This document shows positions 37,201 through 48,200 of a DNA stretch of 64,000 nucleotides, one piece after another. Both the position numbers and the translations under genes were made by a program. Source of the DNA: Onchocerca lupi (lineage: Eukaryota; Nematoda; Chromadorea; Rhabditida; Onchocercidae); the NCBI GenBank assembly GCA_028564675.1, contig JAOVVO010000128.1, forward strand, positions 1-64,000, read 5' to 3'. Numbering within the stretch: position 1 is the stretch's first letter; every line of letters starts with the position of its first letter. The notes beneath the pieces were generated by a model, which was not told where the DNA came from, did not search any database, and saw only the letters and a list, made by a program, of their open reading frames with translations.

Positions 37201-40200
37201 CGAAAGTTTTATTGATTAATGGAAGAGTACAAACAATTATCGGAGAATATCCAGTCAAATTGATCACGAGATTATTTTTTCCTTCTTCGCTTGTATGAAT
37301 ATAGCTCAACTGAATTGTCGGATCGTTGCTACCGCTGTGTCCTTAGAACTCTGAACTATTCTATTGCTGTTTCGGTGCAAGAACTCTGAACTTGAATTTG
37401 AATTCCAGCTCCAAATCCTGTCCTTTTAAATCCTTTCAGGGCTCCTCTTCCTTACCTAATCTCCATCGTGTCGACTCTTGATTGGTTCACCTCACTTTGT
37501 TTATCTGTGAATTGGAGCGCCTCGTCGGGAAACATATTGATCATCCCTTTGAAACTATGTCGCGCCACTTGATCTTTAGCACTCCTTGTTCACAATAATT
37601 GTTGTGGAGCTATTTGACATCTTTCGCTTTCGCCGACAGAAAAGAAAGAAAAAAGAAAGCACACGTACCTAATACATTTAATTTCACAATACTTGTAGGC
37701 GTACAATATTTTTTTTTGTTCCATTTTCTGTAGATATAGAGATTGTCTGGTTTACCGACTTTAGAACAGGCAACATATAATTTTCCACGTGAGAAGCAAA
37801 TCCGCGTCTAGATATAAACCGCACAATTCTAAAGATTGGTTCTGAGCTTTGTTGATGGTAACTGTAAAAGCCAGTCGAATGTTGATGAAAAGGAAATTGC
37901 AATCTCTTAAATTAAAATGGCATATTCGTTGGGATCATAGGAATGGATGAATGAGAACATCTTCGCCCTTGAAAAGATCTTGTCAAAATTGTTACTTCTA
38001 CTACATTGCTCATCAATTTTTTTAATGCAAGCCGCTTGCCATTGCAAATCTTTGCCTGGTTGGTGTTTCGTAACATGATTACGCCGATTTTCAATTGCAG
38101 TACATACGAGGCATCCCTGTCAGATCGAGCGAATTCAAATATTCTGTTGGATAATTAACCGCTTCATCTGCTTCCACAACAGTGCCGACGAACCTTTATA
38201 TGACTGCTTTGCTTAGAATGTTAGACTGAATAATATTGTTGAGTTCGTAGACGTCTTTGTCCTTGGCCGTAAGAATCGCTCGTTCATTCAGCCAATCGTG
38301 ATTCTTATAATTGGTTTGAATACGAGGAAATACTTTTTCAACCAATTTTTCTTTTGACGTCGCTAAATTGCAGAAGTTATGAGGCAATGAAATTCATCTT
38401 AAAGTCAGATCAACCAGCATCTTTCCGTTCCTAATTTCTAACAATTGATGTAAAAACATTTCAGCTGATCGATCGTTTTGCAGCTGGACAGGTATATTTG
38501 TAGCTAATTTTGATGCCTTTCCGTATCGCCGCAAAGTAGAAATTGATTTGTGATTGAACCTGAACTTGATCTCCTTCTGCCATCGAATTGTGTGACTAAA
38601 ACTGACTCTAGCTCCGAAATCCTTATTTTTTAAATTCTTCGAGACTCCTCCTCCTCATGTGAGATGTGTCGCCTTATAATTGGTTGACCTTACACTTTAT
38701 TACAGAAAGTAGATGTGGTCAGTAGATTAGTGTGTTTACTTGTCCCAGGCGTGAAAGGTAAAAAAAAAGTAGGTATATCTATGTCGAAACACGCTCCTGT
38801 TCGAATGTGGCATTATTTCAAAATTTCAAGGCAATCGTTGAAGAACTTGCAACATTAGATTGAAAGAAACAACGAACATTTACATTTTTATTTATATAGA
38901 TAGAGCAATCAAATCGATTTCTTGTCTTGCAGAATATAAAGACAAGTGGACTGATTGTTGGTGAACGAAAACAAAGTGATGAGTATTTTATTGTAGAAGA
39001 TGAGCCATTATACGATCAAACTGATCAAACTAATGCTGATGAGGTATGCTTCACCACAAACTATAAAAAGATTCATATAAGCATCAAACTGCTGATACTG
39101 AAATAACTGCAAGCTAAATACAATCATGGTTGTATTTTTCTGATGAAATCTCCGATGCTAACAATTAAGCCACCTCGTTTAAATTAGAATCAACTCTCAG
39201 GTCTTTCCATTCGATCAATATTTATATAGCCTTCCTAACAAGCTTATAACTTTTACATCATTTCTTGCCAGCTTTTGACAAGGCACTGTCACTTCCATAC
39301 TGGAATGAACGTACAAATTTACAGCAGCTAGTCTTATAAACAATTCATTTTGATCGAAATAAAACTAACATTACCTTTTATGCAAGTATTATCTACAGGA
39401 GCGATTATTGCTAAGCATTTTGAAGCACACAACCAATTTCAGTTAATTATCGAAGAACATGGTAGTCTAGTACGAAAAATTCTTGAAACGAAAAAAGGAT
39501 TGGAAGACCAAATAAGCAAGGAAGCTTACAATACGGCCATCAGTGTATTTGATGAAAGTGACCAAGCAAAGTCACAACAAGAGGTTTCATATTTGATTCC
39601 ATCAGTTTCTCTCTTCCTTTTTGATCTCTTTGCAGGTTTTAAGTTTTCCCGTCTTTGAAAATTTAACTTTATCTTCATGGAAAAGTTATTAAATGAATTC
39701 TTTAGTTATTGAACTCCTTATCAAGAAGATGTTTGTTCTGGCTGAAATTAAAGTATTTAACTTTATAGTTACAGTGTTTATTGTTAATTTAGTTTAATTG
39801 GAAAATGGAGAAAAAATTTTAACTGAAAAAAAATTCGGACTCAATCCTAATTTCTTTTGAAGACACCTTATTCTGCTTTCTAATTTCTTTCTTTTCAGTT
39901 AGCTGATTTACAAAAGACTATGCAACAGATAACACAAACAACGCATGTGTTTGCTCGTTTTCTTGACAATGCACAGGTTATTGTTCCTTATTCCATAGAT
40001 ATATGGTATTGCTAAAGAGTTATTGTAATGCGACAAATAATGATTATTATTAAGGTGATACTCGAATTGATTTCAGCTTGATAAGTTGAGCTCAAAGCAA
40101 TTGATATAAGATGATATTGCAGTTCTAATCAGAAGTCAAGAATACATGATCACAACTGAATGACATGCATTCTGTTTACATCTTACTCATTTTTTACCAT

Positions 40201-40441
40201 TTTACAGGAGGATGCCGAAAGTATGTTTAAAGAAATGGAAGATTGGCGACTGGAAAGCACAAAAAATTTACGCGACTTGCGAGAACGGAAGGCGAATGCG
40301 GAAGGAACATCAGAGAGTTTGTTGCTAAGGTTGAATCAGTTAGATGAACAGATCAAAGAAGTGAAGAATGCGATTGTTCAAACTAAATCCAAAGTTATAG
40401 CAAATGAAGAGAAAATTCGAGTTTTAGTTAATAATATTTAA
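34248..40441 (+). CDS. dyf-11: Intraflagellar transport protein IFT54 (TRAF3IP1/DYF-11)
   Basis: Ten exons in phase: 34248-34397, 35092-35256, 35539-35697, 35865-36057, 36405-36498, 36610-36733, 38933-39043, 39416-39583, 39899-39976, 40208-40441 (about 491 residues). The N-terminal calponin-homology-like domain is clear (LFAGLIDRPILTDQLLQRPP, FRFLHDIVKITIQNTGF, KTAKASFLKTLIKAL, VGKIIAGKEPEMTN). It is followed by a Lys/Glu-rich linker (about 110-200), a basic segment (PPKIKKKRVEETERKPEI) and a C-terminal coiled coil containing HGSLVRKILETKKGLEDQI. IFT54 is an IFT-B subunit that links the train to kinesin and tubulin in cilia; in nematodes it acts in sensory neurons. Intron 6 carries a transposon relic. 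The obvious CTACAG acceptor at 39398 would shift the frame of exon 8, so the in-frame CTAAG acceptor ending at 39415 was used. Confidence 0.93.
36881..38900 (-). mobile_element. Helitron/Helentron-type relic in IFT54 intron 6
   Basis: About 2.0 kb bounded by the same inverted termini as the short copies at 1803, 4189 and 7736: CTAGTCTATATAAATAAAAA at the left and ACATTTTTATTTATATAGAT at the right. Subterminal GTTCGTTTGTTC and its counterpart lie inside. The body holds a broken PIF1-type helicase on the minus strand (separate entry). This links the short elements to a Helitron-class family. Inverted subterminal ends are a feature of Helentrons (Helitron2) rather than classic Helitrons. No Rep/HUH nuclease was found, so this copy is 5'-truncated internally and dead. 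Confidence 0.75.
37684..38560 (-). pseudogene. Helitron PIF1-like helicase remnant
   Basis: Minus-strand pieces in N-to-C order, in more than one frame: ATNIPVQLQNDRSAEMFLHQ (about 38530), then ATSKEKLVEKVFPRIQTNYK and NHDWLNERAILTAKDKDVYE (38387-38196), then NQAKICNGKRLALKKLMSNV with IPMIPTNMPF (38094-37912), then FTVTINKAQNQSLELCGLYL and TENGTKKNIV (37890-37690). This order and these motifs, especially the TINKAQ.Q box, are the C-terminal half of the helicase found in Helitron transposons. At least one in-frame stop and frame changes between segments show it is inactive. It is inserted in an intron and antisense to the host gene. Confidence 0.85.
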
Positions 40442-40486
40442 TTTTTTGATAAATTTCACAGTAATGTAATGTTATTGATTTTTTTC

Positions 40487-40492
40487 AATAAA
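40487..40492 (+). terminator. Poly(A) signal of IFT54
   Basis: AATAAA lies 46 bp beyond the IFT54 stop codon in a T-rich 3' UTR, a normal distance for nematode cleavage signals. Confidence 0.6.
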
Positions 40493-42984
40493 TTCCATAA
40501 CAATTTAACTGTCTAACACTTTTCTCTTTCATAATCCAAAAAAGGTTTTGATAATCAGTAGCAATGTTACTTAGTTGAACGAACAAATGGGCTAAACTTT
40601 AATTTAAATAAATATTTTGAAAAATTTCTATATTTTAATCTTTATTGATGATATTTGCAAATAATGATGATATGAGAAATGAGAAAAAAACATTCACAAG
40701 AATAAAATTTTTTGCGGGAAAGATGATTTGGGAACTATGTCACTTTTATGTAATCAAATTCATGAATAACGAAATATGATTCGCCGCAAGGATACTTTAT
40801 TAAGAAAGGCTCACCAATTACCAATCTAATCACAGGCATAAGCAATGGACAAAAAATCCTCACTTTTTCAAGGCTGATCTATTTTGTAAATTAACGTTTT
40901 TGCGTTCATCGTTAATTTTCTTACATTTCTATGTTAAAAAAAGAGAAGAATTTCGAGTTTTATCAAATTTAAAAATATACTGTATTTAATGATAAATTCG
41001 AATATGCGATTGTCTCAGTTTACGGGATTCTGTGGAAGGAAAAAACAACACCACTTATACTGCAACTGCTTCATTGCTACGATGCAAAGACATTTTTCGT
41101 AAGCATGTCGCTTTGAAGTCGCTTTAAAACTGCTCATGAAAGTCAAATGTTGTGCGACTCTTATACATACAATAGTACTGACATTGTATCAACTATGACG
41201 AACACTTCTAAAAGCTGAAAACAGTATAAAGAGATTTCATTATTTTCTTACATATTTCATAAGAAATTTTCCAAATTTTGCATCTGAAGTGGATCAGTAA
41301 ACACTCAACAGTCGAATTTAGAACTTGAATTTTGAAAACTAAAACCAGTGATATTTCCGAGTGGAGGGTGAAAGAGAAGAAGTTAAAGAGGTTGCATAAT
41401 GCAGATAGGTCATCAGTTGCTCTGCTGTCTTTTGATCATTCTTAGTCCTGTCATGCACACATTGATATGTCTTTGCAAACATTCAGACAGCCAGCTTCAG
41501 ACTAATATCTGAAACCTCGTATTTAAATGTACTGAGGCAAATTGAAGTAAAGTAGACTTATGAAAGTCTATGAAAGTTCGAAAAAAAAATTGAGTCTAAA
41601 ATAGTTGAAATCTGGAATATTATTATGATTAGATATGTTGACATACTGCTATATAACGTATCCACTGAATTTTTGTCTATCTAAAATAAAACTTTATAGA
41701 ATTATGCGCATTACAAATGTTTTTAAAATTTTTAATCAAAAACTTCAATTGTTTTGCATTTATGGTATTTTGAAAGTCTCTGAATATGATTCAGATAAAG
41801 AAATCATGAATTCCAAATGACAACGTCGACAAAATTCCCGGTTTTTGTTCAAATAATGATAATGGCAACCTATCAATCTGCTTTGCTTTTTGATAAGATT
41901 GAAATGATGCTGTCGCTGAGGGTTAGTCCAATTTCCATAAATTGTTTCTAAAAATGTTCGGTATTTGGACGGATAATTATTATCTATCTACCCACAATGC
42001 CCCGCCGATGGACCGTAGTGCTTGTTGCAAACAGATCAAAGACTTGTCTTCCTGCTCCTTCGTGCCTCCAATTTCACGGACTCTCTGTTCTCACGTTCTT
42101 TGAAAAAAAGTATGGATGAGAGAGAGTAGACTTGGGAGAGATTTGAAATAAATGAATTTATCGAGATTTCGGGGGCATTGAATCTTATCCTAATTAAGTA
42201 ATGATATGATTACATCAAAAACCAGGCTTTTTGGACTTTTAAACTCCAGTTTTTTATCTGTTTCAACACTCTATATGATATACAATCTATAAACATTATT
42301 TAAAAGAGATTTTTTTCTACACTTCTATTCTAAGATTTCTAGATTTCACGTAGATTACGAAAATTTCAGATATATTTTCGTATTTTTCAATTCTTGACCC
42401 TTAGACTCAAGATGTAACTTTGTTCCTTATGAATGTGATTGATATATAAAAATTTGAGACCGAATGACAGATGGCATTTCGTTACTACAATTTATTTGGA
42501 TTTTTTGACATTTATTTGATGGCAGCTACTGGTAAATTCGACTAAACGCTTGTGAAAGATAGGTCACTAATGTGAACGGATTAAATTAAGCAAATAATTA
42601 AGTACAACTTAAATGCACGTAATATCCTGCAAATAGTAGATTCTGCTGTGTTTCCATTGCAGCTCTATGTGTTGCACGTACAATATAGAAAGCAAAAAAA
42701 AAAAAAAAGAAAAAAAAAAGCAAAGAATTATGTATAAATGTAGAAACTTCAGAGATTCATAAAATTTGAATATCGATTTTTCGAGCGTTCCAGAAACTTC
42801 ATTCCATCAGAAATTTAGTTTTAAAACAATACGGCATTTGGGAGATGATGAAGTGAGATCATTTCCGTCTTTTCTTTTTCTTCATGTTCGTTTTTGGTAC
42901 CATACAGCAAAGAAAGAAGAACTGAACTCAGTTTCCCGCTCCTCCGCATCTCTTATAACCTCTTCCCTCACTTTCAGTGATGCG
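40493..42984. other. Intergenic between IFT54 and the TAB1-like gene
   Basis: No exon supported. A short, less AT-rich patch at about 41990-42100 could be part of a promoter. A-rich homopolymers lie near 42695-42719. Confidence 0.45.
42971..42976 (+). other. Possible trans-splice acceptor of the TAB1-like gene
   Basis: CTTTCAG ends about 7 bp before the proposed start ATG (42985). It is consistent with SL trans-splicing, but the first exon it defines codes for only eight residues, so it is tentative. Confidence 0.35.
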
Positions 42985-45900
42985 ATGAACAATGGGATGG
43001 ATATAGGCAGTAAGCAATGTTACGGGAATCTGTAATTGAAATTATTGCGGAATTAAAAATGATTTAGAAAGAATCACTATTTGGATAGAACTATTTGGTA
43101 CCCCAAAAAATTTGAGCAATTCATCCAGATCATGATCTGAGGGAGAAGTCGGAAGGTCATGAGATTCAGAGGCATCCATAACTTCCTTCTTTTTTTTGTG
43201 TTCTAAGCTGTTTGATTGTTGTCTACAAAGTTGATTCGATTATGCTCCGACTAAGATAAGATAATGAACAATGTTTGCCATAGGATTTTCGCATTACGTT
43301 GATAATTTGTTCGCGATTAGAATATGAAAATGATGTGATGTTCTGTGTATGTTATCATGATTTCATATCAAGATTTGGTAATATAATTTATAATATATCA
43401 TTATTATTATACTGTCAAGATTGTTTATTTCAGTTCTGTATTTCTCCCAAAAATGGACGACACAACCGGATGCAAGTTGCACTGGTACGATAAATTATAC
43501 GATGTGTGCCGCTACACCCATCGATGCTCTGCACCCGAAGCATTCTATGAGCGAGGAAGGCTTGCAGCGGATGGATGTGCGCTGCAGCACAAAACATTTT
43601 CGTACGTGTAAGTTGCCACCAAATGATGTCTAGCTTTTATATAAAACGTAGCGTAAAAACCCAAGTTTATTTCCAAGTAATATTTTATGCATATTATAGA
43701 CGTCCGCTGAAAGATGTCGTGAAATGCGGTATATTATGGCAAACCGTATTCTGCCCAGAAGTCTTTATGATTATTGCCATATACGTCGCAAGTTGACGAC
43801 ATGAAAATATTTACATTTATAAGATGCAAAATTGCATTCAAATGCATGATACCTTCAATATCAACAGTAAAAAACTGCAAAAAAATTAAAACAAGAACAA
43901 ATTAAATCAAAAGTTCTGCCACTTCTGCCCCCTTATTTTACCTATCTTTTTCTTTTTTTCTTCCCTTTTTATTTTCACTCGTCAAACTGTCCCGTTTAAT
44001 CAAATTTTCACGCATTTTTTGCAAACATAAAATCGCTCTTTTTCAGATCTATCTAGAAATTCTCGTAACTTTAACATAGATAAACTTATTTTAATTCAAG
44101 CATGAAATATGCATAACAATTTAGCCAGAAAACAAATAAGTATTCCAGAGATCAGCGTTCGGGGAGAACAGTTCGATTGTATGGTATTGTAGACCGATAT
44201 TCTCCCGGTGCAGGCGCTGATTTTTTAATAAGCCAAATCGTTAGTGATATCTTGCCTTTCGATCGTACTGATCACGTACTGAACAACAATCCGAGCGACC
44301 GAGAGGTTTGTCAGAGTTCTTCTCACTGCTATTTTCACTTTTTAATCAAATTTGAAATACGACGTACTTATATTGCAAGTCACCGTTCATACCATCGATA
44401 ATCAATCAGCCATCAACAGTACTGATTATCATTTGATGAAGCAGAGTATAGATTGAAGTGTTTAGATTAAAGTTGTGTTATATAATCTGTCCTGAAGTTC
44501 TGGGAAATCATTATTACTTTTTTTTTTCGCATCTGCAATGACAAATAAGATACTTGACAAGAAATCGGAATTGGCATAAAAAAAAATTTTTTAAGTGAAA
44601 TACGTGATTGCAGAAACGAGGAATATATTCATTTTGTTTTTACTTTCAAAACCACAATTAGCTTATAAAATCTGAAATGACTGGAAGTAGCAACAACTGA
44701 AAGTATTCATTACGGAGTAATAGAAACATGGTATTTGTTTAAAAGCTCGAGTTTTATTTATTTACATCTGTTTTAGATATTTATTTTGTTGGAGGAAGTA
44801 TTGCGAAAGGTTTATAAAGTCGAATTGAATACTAGTAATGCAAGCACACGCTCATATCATGGAAGCGAGTCACGTGCATCACCTGGATCTTCTGAAAGCA
44901 GAAATGAGAACAGTGAAATTCGAGAGATGAGCAATATACCACCTGGAATTTCCGCAAAGCCAGCTAATGGAGTAGATTTGCCAAATTTGGCATCACTGAA
45001 TTCGACAATGAGTGAAACAGTAGCACAAAAGTTGTCAGTGATGCAATTTATCAACTTTTACAAGGATATCATAGAACGTGTAAATAAGGCGGCAAATGAA
45101 GACAAAAGAAAATCCATGGAATTGGCTGAAATAAATCAATTTAATCCATTTTCGCCTACTGTAAATCCCCATAGCGGATATGTTAGACCAACATCACAGT
45201 TTCAATACCCTGTGGAAAATCCTCATATTGAAGCAACTTCATATGACAGTTCTTTCAAGGTTCCAGCGTCTCCATCAAGAAAAAGAAATACTATTCCTAA
45301 CAGAAAATTCGCGGCTTGCAATACATCCTTGCCAACCATTTCGGAATCAGTTGAAAATCGGTGGAATGAGGAAAATGAATCTCTGATGAAAGTTGATCAT
45401 CAGCAGAATTTTGAGTTTCTAGCCAAAGTACCAGCAAAATCACAACAAGATTCTTTGGTGCCTCCCATAGAAGTTACTCGCAGTGATGATGATGAGGAGT
45501 TTTTCAATGCAGTTGAGAAAGTAGCTACTAATCTAGGTTATGTGCAGAATGATGGTTTCAAAGAAAACGAAATAATCAGCATAAGAGATGATGATAAGGA
45601 TAGTACCACAGATTTTTCAAGTTACATCGATTCAGTTCCTTCATACACCTCAGTGGCAATCGTCTTTATCTATGGCGAGAAGTTATTCGTTGCTAGTATC
45701 GGCGATTCGAGGTAATTCGACTTATCGCTCATATTTTTGAGACATTTAAAGCAAATTTGTAGAAACAATTTAAAAAATACACTTATTTTTATCAATTTCC
45801 AGTCGATTTTTGGATTTTGATTTGTTTGGAACTTGTATTATTTTAACACAAAAATATTCAATCACGTATCTTTTGAGATTTTATCTTTTTGTCCAAGCAG

Positions 45901-48200
45901 ACGATCAAAAGAATTTATTTCGAAGTGAATGCCTGATTCATTTTATCTTAATAGCTTAATCAATTATAATTCCACCTAGTTGCTTTGCCAGGCAGTCTTT
46001 TCATCATTTTTGATTTTAAACAAAACATTTTTTTTTCGGTTTTTTTATTCGTAAAGAATATGTCGTTGGTTTTTTGAGAAAGCATGATGCGTAGCGTATT
46101 TTATGCAGATTATGATATAAAAAGGAATCACCATCATTGGATTATATCTGTTTATATTTTCATTTTTTATAATCCTTTTATCTTTTCTGTTTTTATATGG
46201 ACTTTATCCAGCAGTATTTTTTGTAAAAAAAAAGTGGCGGTAATAAGAAATCATTCCTTGTCACAAATCGTCCATTTAGGGTCATCCTGATGCGCCAAAA
46301 GTGCCATTATATGGATGTCATGTATTTGAATGAGCCACCGCTTGCTTGGTGTCCTGTAAGTTAGATTTTTTCTTTAATCATTTTATTCACCAATATTTTT
46401 CGCTATACGTATTGAAATTTTTTGATTATTTTTACCAGAATTTCTTTTTGCCATGATCTTCCTTTAATTTCTCCTGATCCTTTTTGAATTCCATGAATGA
46501 ACTTATTTAATGCCCAGTTTCAGATTGCAGCACCGAAAGATCCGTATTCTAAATCCAGGAATTACATCCTGTTCCAAGAGCCGATCATTCGTGGTGGATT
46601 TCTGGTGAGTAGTATATTATTCTACTAAGCGATTATGTAAACTGAAGAAGATGAAATGCTTTCATGGATTTTTGGAATAAATAGTTGAAAATTTCTACTT
46701 TAGGATACACATTTTAGATTAATGAATATGCGTTTTTTCTTTTGATGTTCAATTGTGGTGTCACTGAAAACTTGTTGAAAGTGAATGGGCGTTACCGTAC
46801 ATCCAATGAAATAAACCGAAATGCTGTCCAAATGGTCATCAAAATCCTTCAAACTGATCCTGCAGCAAGTTTGACTTTTATTTCGTATGCATTTTATTTG
46901 CAGTATATTTATTATTGAAGAAAAAATAGCACATTTTTAACGCTATATTTTGAGAAATTTTATCACGCTATTAACTTTCGTTTGCTTAGAAATTATGTAA
47001 TTTAAGGTATTCAGAACAGAATGATTTTGTATTTCAGTAAGCTTAGTTGTATTTTTCGTGGCACTGGACGATTTCATACTACTCAAATGACTGATTTCAT
47101 TAGTCAAAGAGGAAGTAATCTCTGCAAACAATAAAATTTCTGGAGTTAAATTGTTCAAAGGAAATCAAATTGAAACTAATTATGAAGTAAGTCAAAAAAA
47201 CAAATAAAAAGCTTTGTTTTTCAGATATCGCAGAAACATTTGTAGGACATCTCAAACACTGTTGCAATCGAAAATACAGGCTATTTCCTGATGTAAATGG
47301 TCTTAAACGAGAGGGCATGTCATTTCTGTTTGCAGACTTCCGACAATTGATTCCAACACCCCCAGATTTCGATCACCTTTTAATGAATTACAATCCGGAG
47401 GTCTATTTGTCTTTCTGGTTTTAGCGAGTCCCAAATTTTGTTACTTAATCTTTTTTTGTTGAACTCATACATTCTGTGTTTTCGGAAGTTAGACAAACGA
47501 ATTATGAAAACCCCAATTTTTTCGAAAATGAAAATTTGTAAACAGTCAAGGGGACCATCGGTTAGGAATGCTATAATTGCATATTATAAAACGCAGGATG
47601 TTTGAAACCAGTTACTCTCTTCTCTTCGTGCGGGTAATTTTCCTGAAATCTGAAATGGAGATTATTGTTCGGTATGACAATATATTGAAACGGTAAATCC
47701 TGCCTTGCTTAGAGCACACTTATCTCAGGTGGTGTTTCAGCAAAACAAATTTTGAACAAACTATTAAGCAACATTTAGTCAGAAATATATTATCTTAACA
47801 ATTAATAGTCTGAGAAGGACATGGATTTTACCTTAACGGCTGGAATCCAGAGTGGTCTGTGATGTCACGTTAACAGAAGAAAATTCATTAAACCTGTTGA
47901 CGGGGCGCTTTTCGTTGTATTAGACTCAACTGATAATTTTAGAAGGATGATAATACTCTGGAACCAAAAGCACATCCATATCCAAAGATGAGTCAGTTTT
48001 CGGACAATCTGGAAAACAATGAGGAATTAATGAAGGATACTTGGTCAATGAACAAGACATACGATATGTTGCAAGAAATATTCGATCGTGAGGATCATGA
48101 ACGACGAACACAGGCAAAATCTGTGTTGACCGGTATTCCTGCAATGAATGAAGAAACGTGGGTGATTTTCAGAAACGACTTGACAAAAGCAAAACAATGA
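42985..48200 (+). CDS. tap-1: TAB1/TAP-1-like PP2C-fold pseudophosphatase
   Basis: Ten exons, all phase-consistent: 42985-43009, 43434-43605, 44149-44305, 44777-45711, 46280-46355, 46524-46604, 46718-46884, 47038-47114, 47225-47400, 47943-48200 (about 707 residues). Two PP2C-fold blocks are clear: RTVRLYGIVDRYSPGAGADF (residues 72-91) and SVAIVFIYGEKLFVASIGDS plus RVILMRQKC. A later block, LFQEPIIRGGFLINEYAFFL then LMFNCGVTENLL, matches TAB1's EPEIHG/GFLVLMSEGLY. TAB1 binds and activates TAK1 kinase. The metal-binding DGHG is DRYS and the later DGLWD aspartate is missing, so it should be catalytically dead, as TAB1 is. Residues about 135-405 are a Ser/Asn/acidic insert within the fold, which makes it longer than human TAB1 (504). 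The first two exons are the least certain. Confidence 0.8.
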
